From an uncultured Clostridia bacterium (lineage in GTDB: Bacteria > Bacillota > Clostridia > Christensenellales > Borkfalkiaceae): DNA of 53,650 bases. Below, piece by piece: positions 1-8,620 of the stretch; positions within the stretch are counted from its first letter, which is position 1, and every line of letters starts with the position of its first letter. The notes beneath the pieces are model-generated. The model was not told where the DNA came from and ran no database searches. It saw only the letters and a list, made by a program, of their open reading frames with translations. A program made the translations under genes and the position numbers. Location: contig CAKQRE010000043.1 of the NCBI GenBank assembly GCA_934271265.1, forward strand, positions 1 to 53,650, given 5' to 3'.

Positions 1-155
1 GGACTAAGGGCGTACGATAAGTTATTGTTATGATAAACCCGCATGGGATAAACGGAGTTCTCGGAAAAAGGTGATGCTCGAAGAGGAGAAAACGGACTCG
101 GAAAGCAGTTGTCTCCTCTTCGAAAAAGAAAAGCGATTACCCGAAAGTATGAAGT
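1..155 (+). repeat. Long intergenic repeat, copy 1 (left-truncated by window)
   Basis: The window opens inside a repeat also found at 6867-7240, 8621-8996 and 9238-9514. It starts at the GGACTAAGGGCG block and contains a hairpin with arms 79-89 and 112-122 (CGAAGAGGAGA / TCTCCTCTTCG, 11 perfect pairs) and a 22-base loop. After about 150 the sequence no longer follows the other copies. No convincing gene lies in 1-470. Confidence 0.85.
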
Positions 156-204
156 AGTTGTATGTTCGATTATGTTTTTTGATTGCAATAAATATGCCTT
201 GATA

Positions 205-335
205 CTTTTCATAAGCCGGGCAGGCGGGTAGGATCAAAATGACAAAAAAGAGTTACTAAATAACCTTGAGAATTTTATTTCAGATCCTTCGCGGGTAGGG
301 CTACGGGGCAAGGCTCAGGATGACAAAAAGGTTTC
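205..335. repeat. REP-like intergenic palindromic repeats
   Basis: Two pieces of the short repeat family recur here: GGATCAAAATGACAAAAAAG near 233-252, and a CAGATCCTTCGCGGG...GGCTCAGGATGACAAAAAGG stretch at 281-332. The same words (GAGATCCTTC, TCAGGATGACAAAA and their complements) return many times in 6420-6805 and 9100-9650, in both orientations. They are non-coding and behave like REP elements. Function unknown. Confidence 0.7.
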
Positions 336-470
336 TACTTGACGGAAAAAGCAAAACTCAAGTTTTCGCCCCACCAACGTGGACTTAAAAGACAACAAAA
401 CGCCACAACACCGCATAATTCTGAATTCAGTGGCAATTCTATTTTTTTTGCATTACACAGGAGTAATTTT

Positions 471-3323
471 ATGCCGGATATGCAATCGCCAAATTCCGAA
501 GAAGAGAAAATCGTTCCCTCTTCGGAAAGCGAAACTCAATTAAATACCGATTCGGGACAGAATTGGGTGGAAAAACTTCGCTACAACAAATCGTTTGTGG
601 CGAAACTTGCGCTGTCCGAATACCAGGTGAAGGAATATTACGCCCTTCTTGCAACAAGGTTGCTATCTTTTAAGGGAATGCGTTCCCGTATCGGCTGGTC
701 TGGCGTTTCTTTTATTGCGGGAAGAGAAGTCGTTGCCAAATTTCTGATCAAAGGGAAAACGCTTTGTTTATACCTTGCGCTTTCGCCGAACGAATATGCG
801 GACGGCAAATACCGCGCGAAAGACGTTTCCGGAACGAAGAAATACGAAAAAACTCCGTCGATGTTCAAGATCAAAAGCGGCGGGGCGGCGAATTACTGCA
901 TAAAACTGATCGATAAGATTGCGGACGATCTCTCTTTACAGGAAAAACAAGAGGCTATAGAACCGATATCGCCAAAAAACTTCCCGACGGACACTTTCAA
1001 CAATCTCCTGACGAGAGGGTTGATTCGCCTGATTAAAACGAACCGCAGGGATACGGAAAAACAAACGGATACCGATTCCGCCGACTTCGATGACGGGATC
1101 GACCGTAACGAAGAGGAAGAAGAGGACGAGATCGTGGAAAGGGAAGAGGAAAACGACGATTATCCCCTTCCGGAAGGAATTTACACGGACACTGTAAAAT
1201 CGGTGGACGATCTCGTTTCCCGTTACGCCCTTTACGGGGAGATTTTAGACGCGCTTTCTTCGGGGGAAGCGACGGCGAAACTTTCGCGCAAACTGATGTT
1301 ACGCCAGATCGACGAGATGTGGGTCTCTACGATCGAAGACAGTCTGCTTGCCTTAGACGAACTCATCCGAAAACCGAAAGGCTTTATCGCGGAGACGGAA
1401 GAGGTGCTGCCCATCGAAATGACCAAAAAAATTAACGGTCGTTCCATTCAGCATCTTTCCATGCATACGGACTATATTTCCAAGGTGGAAAACGACGAAG
1501 TGACCCCCACGAAGATGCTTAATATCTTCCGTGAAGATTCTCTTCTGACCTACGAAAACAAATTCCTCAATACCTTGCTTTCGAGGCTCTATATGTTCGT
1601 TAACCGTCGATATCGCGCGGGTCTTGACGGGGTGGACGAAAAGGTGACTTCTCTCGATTTTTCCGACCGTTTCGTGCACGGGGAATACAACGGGAAGATC
1701 ACGCTGAGTATCGAGCTATCTCAGAAAGTCGAAGGGAAACTCGACGTAAAAAACTACACCTACGAAACGGGATTGTGGCAGCGCGTGGAAAAGCTGAACA
1801 ATATCGTGAACGCATATATGGATTCGTCTTTCGTAAAGACAATGGGCAGGGCTTATATCACGCCGCCCGTCATGCGGACGAACGCCATATTAAAGAATAA
1901 ATATTTCCGCCAGTGCCTTGCCCTGTGGGAGTTTATCGAAAGTTATGAAGACTCCGGTTACGGGCTTACGATCGACGAGAAAACGGAAAATATTTCCGCG
2001 GAACACATTCGCCAGATCTATTCCGGGGCGGCGATGCAATATCTTCTGTTCCGTCATAACGCCACCGGCGATTACGACGAAGAAAACGTGCTTTCGTCTT
2101 ACGTATCGCCGATCCTGAATCCGCGGATCGTGGAAGAGACCGAAGAGCCTTCTGCCGAAGATTACGATATCGTTTGCAAAAACAAAGAAACCGCGGAAGA
2201 CAGAGATATTCTTTTTGCATTGGACGTTGCTCTGAAAGCGGACGAAAAGTTCGATTACGGCTTTGATAAGCTGCTCGAGGAAGCGGAAGAACCTCTTTCC
2301 GAAAGCGAGGAAGAGGAAGAAACGAACGAAGAGGGCGACGAGGAAGTTGCCGTCACGAAAGCGGGACGGGTGCGGATCCGCAAGTCTTTCCGCGCGAAAA
2401 TGTCCTGCACAAACGAGAGAACGAAAGAATATTTCGAAGATTTTGCGAACTACGTTTTATCCTATCGGCACGTGCGCATGAGACTAAGCTGGAATTACCT
2501 TACGCTGAACGCGGGCAGAAACAAAATGGTTCGCGTTGCGGTGCGGGGCAAAACCATGTATCTCTACTTTGCGCTCGATCCGAAGACGGTCGATCCGTCC
2601 TTCCGCCTGCGCGACGTTTCTTCCGTTAAAAAATACGAAGATTATCCCGTGATGCTCCGCGTGAAGAGCGGGCGCGCCCTGAAAGAAGCAAAGAAACTTG
2701 CGGACTCTCTGGCGGAAAAATACGGGTTGCGGTATGCGAAAAAATATCCCGACCTCGTTCGTGCGGCGGATTATCCCGAGGATACCTTCGAAGGGTTCCT
2801 GCAAAAGGGCTTTATCAAAATTTCCGGCGGAAAACTTGCAACGCTTGCGGATGAAAAACTCAGGGAAGCGGCAAAGGATATCGCGCGCGAGATCGCGGAA
2901 AGCGGCGTTGCGATCGCCCCGGCGGAAGTTGCGGCAACCGAAGATCTTTCGCGTTACAACGGGGCGGACAAGGCGATCGCGGAATCGGAAAGCGCGATCG
3001 GTTCGGGCGGATCTGTCGGAACGGTCGGCGAGGGAAGCGTGAACCGCGGCGTTTCGGCAGGGCTTCCGCAGGACGATGTTTCGCTCGACGCGGAAAGACC
3101 GCAAAGCGAGCCGACGGAGCGGGAAGAAGAGAAGATTTTATCCCCCATCGAAACGATCGTTCGTCCGGAAAATCTCGACTATTCCAACCCGGAAAAGTCG
3201 GGCAAGGACGATTCGTCCGGGTTTATACGGGACGCGATCGAATCGGGCGAGGACGCGCCCGTTTCCCTGCCCGCAAAAGGGTTGTTCCGCAAGATCTTCG
3301 GGTCGAAGAAGAATAAAAAGTAA
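471..3323 (+). CDS. Large protein of unknown function with a duplicated domain
   Basis: A 950-residue cytosolic protein; I cannot assign a function. The ATG at 471 is chosen because AGGAG lies 461-465. The reading frame stays open upstream to a TTG at 339, but that stretch contains a fragment of the intergenic repeat. A domain occurs twice, at about residues 42-155 and 637-755. Both copies share the order SRI/MRLSW, GRxxxVAV/F, GKTLxLYLAL, KDVS/RDVS, KKYEDxP, xKSG. Each is followed by a P-x-D-T-F-x-x-x-L-x-x-G-(L/F)-I motif. Between them, a helical region with LTYENKFLNTLL (about 360-383) faintly resembles DUF2357-type proteins, but I am not sure. Acidic linkers (EEEEDE, ESEEEEE) and a Ser/Gly-rich tail separate the parts. 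The stop overlaps the next ATG by one base, so it is translationally coupled to a signal peptidase. Confidence 0.85.
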   Translation: MPDMQSPNSEEEKIVPSSESETQLNTDSGQNWVEKLRYNKSFVAKLALSEYQVKEYYALLATRLLSFKGMRSRIGWSGVSFIAGREVVAKFLIKGKTLCLYLALSPNEYADGKYRAKDVSGTKKYEKTPSMFKIKSGGAANYCIKLIDKIADDLSLQEKQEAIEPISPKNFPTDTFNNLLTRGLIRLIKTNRRDTEKQTDTDSADFDDGIDRNEEEEEDEIVEREEENDDYPLPEGIYTDTVKSVDDLVSRYALYGEILDALSSGEATAKLSRKLMLRQIDEMWVSTIEDSLLALDELIRKPKGFIAETEEVLPIEMTKKINGRSIQHLSMHTDYISKVENDEVTPTKMLNIFREDSLLTYENKFLNTLLSRLYMFVNRRYRAGLDGVDEKVTSLDFSDRFVHGEYNGKITLSIELSQKVEGKLDVKNYTYETGLWQRVEKLNNIVNAYMDSSFVKTMGRAYITPPVMRTNAILKNKYFRQCLALWEFIESYEDSGYGLTIDEKTENISAEHIRQIYSGAAMQYLLFRHNATGDYDEENVLSSYVSPILNPRIVEETEEPSAEDYDIVCKNKETAEDRDILFALDVALKADEKFDYGFDKLLEEAEEPLSESEEEEETNEEGDEEVAVTKAGRVRIRKSFRAKMSCTNERTKEYFEDFANYVLSYRHVRMRLSWNYLTLNAGRNKMVRVAVRGKTMYLYFALDPKTVDPSFRLRDVSSVKKYEDYPVMLRVKSGRALKEAKKLADSLAEKYGLRYAKKYPDLVRAADYPEDTFEGFLQKGFIKISGGKLATLADEKLREAAKDIAREIAESGVAIAPAEVAATEDLSRYNGADKAIAESESAIGSGGSVGTVGEGSVNRGVSAGLPQDDVSLDAERPQSEPTEREEEKILSPIETIVRPENLDYSNPEKSGKDDSSGFIRDAIESGEDAPVSLPAKGLFRKIFGSKKNKK

Positions 3324-4021
3324 TGGAAAAATCGAAAAAAGAAAAATCGATTGCGAAAAGCATCCTGTTTTACGTATGCGTTGCACTGATCGCCGTTGCG
3401 GCGATTTTTGCAATATTTACCGGCAGAACGAAAGACAAACCGACTTTTGTGTTCGGGCGCACCTTTCTCTGGGTGAAAACGGAAAGCATGGAAACGACGA
3501 TCCCCGCACGAAGTTATATTCTTGTGAAAAAATCGGACGGCAAGGGGCTTGAGAAAGGCGACGTGATCGTGTTCCGTTGTAACGACGTTTCCTCTCCCGT
3601 ATACGGAAGCCTTGTAACGCACCGCATTTACGAAGTGACGGAGGGCGGATACAAGACGAAAGGAGATAACGTGTTGGCTTCCGTCGATCCGTGGACGGTG
3701 AAGGAAGACGAGATCGTGGCGGTATACGTGAAAAATCTTAAAATTCTCACGTATGTCGGGCGGGTGTTTTCTTCGGGATTCGGGTTTATGCTGATCGCGG
3801 TGATATTCGTTGGTTTATGCGGCATTTTATACGTGCCCGATATCGTAAAAGCACTGAAAGAGCCGGAAGACGAAAAAGCGACCAAGGAAAAACAGGAAGA
3901 AATGGAAAGGCGGATCCGCGAGGAAGTCAGAAAACTCGAATCGGGCGAAACCGTTCTTCCCGAAAGCCAAAATACGATGAATAAAAACGACGAACAAAAG
4001 GAGAACGAAGAAAAACAGTGA
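3323..4021 (+). CDS. SipW-type signal peptidase I (S26B family)
   Basis: A 232-residue membrane protease that would cut signal peptides from exported proteins. One transmembrane helix at about 14-34 is followed by the catalytic Ser55 in TESMETTI. The second catalytic residue is His100 in LVTHRI rather than the Lys of bacterial LepB. KTKGDN and SVDPW then supply the conserved Asp region (about D115 and D122). This Ser-His arrangement is the archaeal/ER/SipW type, which in Bacillus processes TasA and TapA of the biofilm matrix. A second helix lies at about 151-172 and a charged coiled tail follows. Its ATG overlaps the preceding stop and its stop overlaps the following GTG, so three genes form one coupled operon. 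No TasA-like substrate is visible in the window. Confidence 0.88.
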   Translation: MEKSKKEKSIAKSILFYVCVALIAVAAIFAIFTGRTKDKPTFVFGRTFLWVKTESMETTIPARSYILVKKSDGKGLEKGDVIVFRCNDVSSPVYGSLVTHRIYEVTEGGYKTKGDNVLASVDPWTVKEDEIVAVYVKNLKILTYVGRVFSSGFGFMLIAVIFVGLCGILYVPDIVKALKEPEDEKATKEKQEEMERRIREEVRKLESGETVLPESQNTMNKNDEQKENEEKQ

Positions 4022-6309
4022 AAGCATTTTTCAAAAAATTCGGTAACGAGATCGTGTTTGCCTTCGTTATTCTCGTTTGCCTGGCGTTTGTTCTGAATAT
4101 CGTGATTCTGGAAAGAGACTATTCGGAAAACATGATATCGCAATCGATATCCCGTTCGGCGTATTACGTAAACGGTCAGAAATCGCGGGTCTCTTCGGAA
4201 ATCAACGGGATCCGTAACGAAGCCGAAGTATTTGCGACGGAAGTTTCCCTTTGCGATACGGAAGAGGCGTTCAAGACCGTTCTCACCAATCACCGCGTAA
4301 GGGAAGATACGAGCGAATATTACAGGGATCTGCACTATGTAAAAGACGGCAGAATGTATGGCGGAAACATGCAGGAAGACGAAATTTCGTATCCCGAATT
4401 CGACGCGCTTATCCGTGCGGACGGCGTTGCCGTGTCCCGCGTGTTTCAGTATCGCGAATCGCTGATGTCGATAGCCGTTTGCGCAGGCGTTGAGCGTTCC
4501 GCTTTCGCCGATAAAGTTATTCTCGTGTTCGATTGTAAAGTCGTTTCCCTCGATAACGCAAAAACGGAGAGCGACGGCGAGAATATCGCGGATTGTTTCT
4601 CGGTTGCGGAGTTTACCCTGCTTTGCAAATACGACGGAAGGATCCTGGAGAGAAACGTAGGAAACGCTTCTTTCGATATCGGCAGCGAACCCGTTCAGGA
4701 CGGAATAGTGAAGTCTCTCGTGACGGACGGCGAAGCCTATCGCAACGTATCGAGAGCGATCGCGAACGGCGAGAATATCGCGGTAAACTTTCTTTATAAC
4801 GGAGAGAGATACGTGCTTTCCGTCGATTCTTTCGGTAGCGAAAACGGAAATCTGTTTCTCGTGAATCTGTTTTCCGTCGCGCGGGTTTACGGCGAGGGGT
4901 TTGAACTTGTTCAGACCATTTGGCAAACGGTGATCGTGTGCCTTTCGGTCGTGATCCTCATATCCGCGTTTTATATTTTCAATCAGGTGAGAATACGCCG
5001 CCGCATATACGATCTTGCCATGGTGGAACCTCATCTGAAATGTCCCACGATGCAGAAATTCGAGCACGAGGCTTCTGTGATCCTGCGGAATAACAAAGTT
5101 ACGAAATTCGCCCTCGTGATCGCGAAAATCAACAATTTTAGCTATATCAACGAAAGGTTCGGGGAAGCGGGCGCGCTCGATCTTCTTTCCTTTGCGAAAA
5201 ACATTTACGGTAACGCCCTTCTGATCGACGAAACCTACGCCTACAATTCGGACGGCGAATTTGCCCTTCTTCTCCATTATAAAACGAGATCGGCACTCGA
5301 AGACAGGCTTAACGGTCTGTACTTCCGCCTGATCCGCTATGAAAGATTCGCGGACGAAGGCTATAAAATGAGCATCTCGTTCAACGTGTACGAGGTGGAA
5401 AGAGAGAAAGAGCAGTCGATCCGCCGCATGGTGGAAAAGGCGATGGTCGTGCAAAATGCGTCCGGCACCTCTTCGGAACACTTAAATTGCAATTTCTACG
5501 GCGATTTACTGCACGATAACTACGTAAAACGTGCGGAGATCGAGGGCAGAATGGAAAGCGCGCTTGTCGGAAGCGAATTTCACCTGTTTTATCAGCCGAA
5601 GTATAATCTTGCGAAAAATACGATCGACGGCAGCGAAATTCTCGTGCGCTGGTTCGATCCCGAGATCAACGCTTATCGTCAGCCGGGCGATTTCCTGCCC
5701 ATTTTCGAGGAAAACGGATTCATCAGCAAGCTCGACAGATTTGTGTTTTACAAGGCGTGCGAAAATATCGCCTCCGTGATCGCGAGCGGCAAAACGGCAT
5801 ATCCCGTTTCCGTGAACGTTTCGCGCGTAACGGCGATCCAGCCCGACTTTATCGAGTATTACGCGCGTATCAAAAAGAAATTCAATATCCGCGATTTCTT
5901 TATCACCCTCGAATTTACCGAAAGTTTTGCTTACGAAAATTACGAGTATTTAGCGTCGATGATCTCGCAGTTGCACGTTTGCGGTTTCTATTGCTCGCTT
6001 GACGATTTCGGCACGGGGTATTCATCGTATAACGTTCTGAAAGAGCTGAATATGGATGAGATCAAGCTGGATAAGTTTTTCCTTACGAAAGGCGTTTCGT
6101 CGGAAAGAGACCAGATCATTCTTGAAAGCGTGATCGATATCGTAAAAAAACTCGGCGTAAAGTCCACACAGGAAGGGGTAGAGACCAAAGAGGACTACGA
6201 GCGTTTGCAAAAACTCGGTTGCGAAGTGATCCAGGGTTTCTATTTCGCAAAGCCGATGAAATACAGCGATTACCGCGAATTTGTAGAGAAAAACTTTCCT
6301 ACGAAATAA
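4018..6309 (+). CDS. Membrane EAL-domain c-di-GMP phosphodiesterase with degenerate GGDEF
   Basis: A 763-residue sensor enzyme starting at a GTG that overlaps the previous TGA. Order: helix at about 11-31, extracytoplasmic domain of about 260 residues, second helix about 300-323, a GGDEF-like domain whose signature is degraded to SDGEF (about 412), then an EAL domain from about 505. The EAL signature reads EILVRW (Ala replaced by Ile, catalytic Glu kept). The other metal and substrate motifs are intact: NVSR, EFTES, DDFGTGYSS, IKLDKFF, QEGVET, QGFYFAKP. It is therefore predicted to hydrolyse cyclic-di-GMP, with the GGDEF part regulatory only. Coupling to a SipW-type peptidase suggests control of exported matrix or surface proteins; that link is inference. 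Confidence 0.92.
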   Translation: MKAFFKKFGNEIVFAFVILVCLAFVLNIVILERDYSENMISQSISRSAYYVNGQKSRVSSEINGIRNEAEVFATEVSLCDTEEAFKTVLTNHRVREDTSEYYRDLHYVKDGRMYGGNMQEDEISYPEFDALIRADGVAVSRVFQYRESLMSIAVCAGVERSAFADKVILVFDCKVVSLDNAKTESDGENIADCFSVAEFTLLCKYDGRILERNVGNASFDIGSEPVQDGIVKSLVTDGEAYRNVSRAIANGENIAVNFLYNGERYVLSVDSFGSENGNLFLVNLFSVARVYGEGFELVQTIWQTVIVCLSVVILISAFYIFNQVRIRRRIYDLAMVEPHLKCPTMQKFEHEASVILRNNKVTKFALVIAKINNFSYINERFGEAGALDLLSFAKNIYGNALLIDETYAYNSDGEFALLLHYKTRSALEDRLNGLYFRLIRYERFADEGYKMSISFNVYEVEREKEQSIRRMVEKAMVVQNASGTSSEHLNCNFYGDLLHDNYVKRAEIEGRMESALVGSEFHLFYQPKYNLAKNTIDGSEILVRWFDPEINAYRQPGDFLPIFEENGFISKLDRFVFYKACENIASVIASGKTAYPVSVNVSRVTAIQPDFIEYYARIKKKFNIRDFFITLEFTESFAYENYEYLASMISQLHVCGFYCSLDDFGTGYSSYNVLKELNMDEIKLDKFFLTKGVSSERDQIILESVIDIVKKLGVKSTQEGVETKEDYERLQKLGCEVIQGFYFAKPMKYSDYREFVEKNFPTK

Positions 6310-6346
6310 AAAGGGTTTCCTTTTGTCGGAGAATAACGGTTTTTTG

Positions 6347-6383
6347 AAAAATCGGGACGTAAGAACTACGTTCCGATTTTTTT
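6347..6383 (+). terminator. Rho-independent terminator of the EAL operon
   Basis: AAAAATCGGGACGTA (6347-6361) pairs with TACGTTCCGATTTTT (6367-6381), with one G-U pair and a 5-base loop. It ends in a T run 38 bases after the EAL stop codon. Confidence 0.85.
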
Positions 6384-6414
6384 GCCGTTCTCGTTATATT
6401 GAGCGGGATTGCAA

Positions 6415-6805
6415 GAAGTTTCAGGCAACCCCTTTTTGTCATTTTGATCCTGCCACTTGCCCTACCTGGTGAAGAATCTCAAAAAGGGTTGCGTGGTTAT
6501 ACGTCTATGTTTTTGAGATCCTTCCGCAGTATGCCTTTCTTGCTGGGTCAGAATGACAAAATGATATGTTTTTCCTGTTCTCTGTCATCCTGAGCGATCG
6601 TTTTTTGTCATTCTGATCCTGCCACTTGCGTGGCTTATGAAGAATCTCAAAAAACATGTCAGACAAAAGGGTGCGCCCCCGCCGAGGGGCTGAAAATCAA
6701 CCTGCACGGCTTATGAAAAATCTCAAAAAGGGGTGCGGGGGATACGGCAATGTTTTCGAGATCCTTCCGCTGTGTGCCTTTCTTGCGGGGTCAGGATGAC
6801 AAAAA
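6415..6805. repeat. Cluster of REP-like repeats
   Basis: A gene-free stretch packed with the family TTGTCATTCTGATCCTGCCAC...GAAGAATCTCAAAAA and its reverse form TTTTGAGATCCTTCCGC...GGGTCAGAATGACAAAA. Forward units lie near 6437-6487 and 6605-6655, and reverse units near 6508-6560 and 6750-6803. A forward and a reverse unit facing each other could form a large hairpin. Confidence 0.75.
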
Positions 6806-6866
6806 CAATGTCTTTTACGATAAACGCGGAATGACGGAAAAATATATTTGTCGGGGTAGAATGTCT

Positions 6867-7240
6867 GAGAAAGTATTATTCAAGTTTTCGCCCTACCTGA
6901 CGGGCTGACAGAAACAAGAAAACGCTACAAACAAATATAATCTGAAGGTTTCAATACCGATAAAGGCAACGTCCCTTAAGGACTAAGGGCGTACGATAAG
7001 TAATTGTTACGAAAAACCAACATGGGATAAACGGAGTTCTCGGAAAAAGGTGATGCTCGAAGAGGAGAAAACGGACTCGGAAAGCAGTTGTCTCCTCTTC
7101 GAAAAAGAAAAGCGATTACCCGAAAGAATGCATTATGTTTGCGGAGAAAACGGACTCGGAAAGCAGTTGTTCCTTCTTCGGAAAAAGAAAAGCGGTTACC
7201 CGAGGGAAAGAATTTCGTTTGCAGAAAATACGCCTTAAGA
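6867..7240 (+). repeat. Long intergenic repeat, copy 2
   Basis: The copy runs from GAGAAAGTATTATTCAAG to GCAGAAAATACGCCTT. It holds a TATAAT (6936-6941, without a matching -35 box), a small hairpin CCCTTA-AGGAC-TAAGGG... (6973-6989), the main hairpin (7058-7068 with 7091-7101), and a second tandem module whose core AAAACGGACTCGG repeats 79 bases after the first. The second module's right arm is of the other sequence type (TTCCTTCTTCGG). Confidence 0.85.
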
Positions 7241-7349
7241 CCCCTCGGCGGGGCAAGAAATCAACCTGCGCGGCTTATGAAAAATCTCAAAAAGGGGATA
7301 TGTTTTTCAAATAAATCTTTACCTTTCTTTCTTGAAAAGCAATAAAATC

Positions 7350-7378
7350 TTTACTTTTTGCGAAAAATATGTTATAAT
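7350..7378 (+). promoter_or_regulatory. Promoter of the Fic gene
   Basis: TTTACT (7350-7355), a 17-base spacer and TATAAT (7373-7378). Transcription would start near 7385, at the left arm of the long inverted repeat, leaving a leader of about 205 bases. Confidence 0.7.
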
Positions 7379-7387
7379 TAGTAAAGA

Positions 7388-7579
7388 TTAGGCTTAGCAT
7401 TCGCCATCACTAACTACCTTAAAGGCTTCTTTTTCGCCCTTTTCCCCGATTTCTCTATTGGTGTACGGAGAGTACTATCGATTTCGAAATCGGGAAAAAT
7501 CATCGAAAAATAAGCTCTTTAAGGCGCAAAGCGTTTTTTCGCCGTAAAAATAGTTAGTGATAGCGAATGCTAAGCCTAA
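7388..7579. repeat. Long inverted repeat forming the Fic leader
   Basis: Left arm 7388-7416 (TTAGGCTTAGCATTCGCCAT...) and right arm 7551-7579 are complementary over 29 bases with one C-A mismatch. Inside, CCTTAAAGGCTT (7417-7428) pairs with 7513-7525 after a bulge. CCCGATTTC (about 7447-7455) pairs with GAAATCGGG (about 7485-7493). The whole leader can therefore fold into one long branched hairpin. The right arm ends against the Shine-Dalgarno AAGGAGG (7578-7584). It could be a structured RNA controlling translation or a MITE; clear target duplications are not visible. Confidence 0.75.
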
Positions 7580-7589
7580 GGAGGCTTGT

Positions 7590-8504
7590 ATGATTTCGTA
7601 TGACGGACTTACCCGTTTGCTCAAGCAAAACGGCTTAAAAAAATCGGAATTGACCGCCAAACTCGGTATATCTTCCCGCACCATCGCGAAAATATCGAAG
7701 GGCGAAAAGATAGCGAACAACGTTATCGTGCGTTTGTGCGAGTTTTTCGGTTGTAAAAAAGAAGATTTATTCACCGAAGTATGCGATAATGCGATTTTGC
7801 AGGTTTTAAGAGAAGAAAAAGAAGCCAAAATCAGCGGCGGATTGTATCACGAAACCCAAGTTCGCCTGACATACAACTCAAACCGTATTGAAGGAAGCAA
7901 ATTATCCGAAGATCAGACGCGTCTTATCTTTGAAACAAACACAATAGGCGCGGAAGACGGAGTTCCGATTGACGATATTATCGAAACGGCGAACCACTTT
8001 CGTGCAGTCGACTACGTAATTGACTGCGCCGAAGAGCCTTTGACCGAGGATCTTATAAAAAAACTGCATAAATTTTTAAAAACAGGCACAAAAGACTCTT
8101 ACGTTTCGTGGTTTAACGTTGGAGAATACAAACAAAAAGCAAACGTTGTTGGCGGAAAAGAAACCACTCCGCCGTCCAAAGTTGCCGCCACAATCAAAAA
8201 ACTTCTTGCCGATTACGAAAAAAAGAAAGTCGGAATCAACGATATAATCGACTTTCACTACAATTTTGAGAAAATTCATCCGTTTCAGGACGGAAACGGC
8301 AGAGTCGGCAGACTGATTTGTTTCAAGGAGTGTTTGCGTTTTAATATTGTGCCGTTCATTATCGAAGACAGTAAAAAATTGTTTTACTATCGCGGATTGA
8401 AAGAGTGGAACACCGAAAAAGGATACCTTACCGACACTTGCCTTGACGGACAAGACGCCTATAAAAAGTTGCTTGATTATTTCGGGATCGAATACAGGGG
8501 GTAG
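7590..8504 (+). CDS. HTH-Fic protein (Fic/DOC AMP-transferase family)
   Basis: A 304-residue protein. The ATG at 7590 follows AAGGAGG by five bases; an upstream in-frame ATG at 7557 lies inside the inverted repeat and is unlikely. An XRE-like helix-turn-helix covers about 1-64. A Fic domain follows with the complete motif HPFQDGNGRVGR at 230-241, whose His is the catalytic base that transfers AMP (or another nucleotide part) to a hydroxyl of a target protein. SNRIEG at 97-102 fits the (S/T)xxxE(G/N) inhibitory helix placed before the Fic core, so activity is probably self-inhibited (class II arrangement). The HTH suggests DNA binding, possibly to its own leader. It stands alone among repeats, with no antitoxin gene beside it. 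The target is unknown. Confidence 0.93.
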   Translation: MISYDGLTRLLKQNGLKKSELTAKLGISSRTIAKISKGEKIANNVIVRLCEFFGCKKEDLFTEVCDNAILQVLREEKEAKISGGLYHETQVRLTYNSNRIEGSKLSEDQTRLIFETNTIGAEDGVPIDDIIETANHFRAVDYVIDCAEEPLTEDLIKKLHKFLKTGTKDSYVSWFNVGEYKQKANVVGGKETTPPSKVAATIKKLLADYEKKKVGINDIIDFHYNFEKIHPFQDGNGRVGRLICFKECLRFNIVPFIIEDSKKLFYYRGLKEWNTEKGYLTDTCLDGQDAYKKLLDYFGIEYRG

Positions 8505-8620
8505 GTTTACGGCTATGTTTTTGAGCCACCGCCGAGGGGGCTAAAATCCTGCTTGGGAAGAAGCTAATATATATTTTCAGATCCTTCGGAAGTCGGGCAT
8601 TGGGGTCGGGTCAGGATGAT
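8505..8620. repeat. Repeat fragments after the Fic gene
   Basis: Contains pieces of the REP-like family (TTTTGAGCCACCGCCGAGGGG, CAGATCCTTCGGAAG, GGGTCAGGATGA) leading into the next long repeat. No gene and no clear terminator seen. Confidence 0.5.

Noticed and set aside
3628..5481. 617-codon open frame on the minus strand
   Set aside because: Antisense shadow of the signal peptidase and EAL genes; low-complexity composition and no motif.
7380..7590. MITE with terminal inverted repeats
   Set aside because: Not excluded, but no flanking target duplication or second copy was seen in the window, so it is reported as a leader structure instead.
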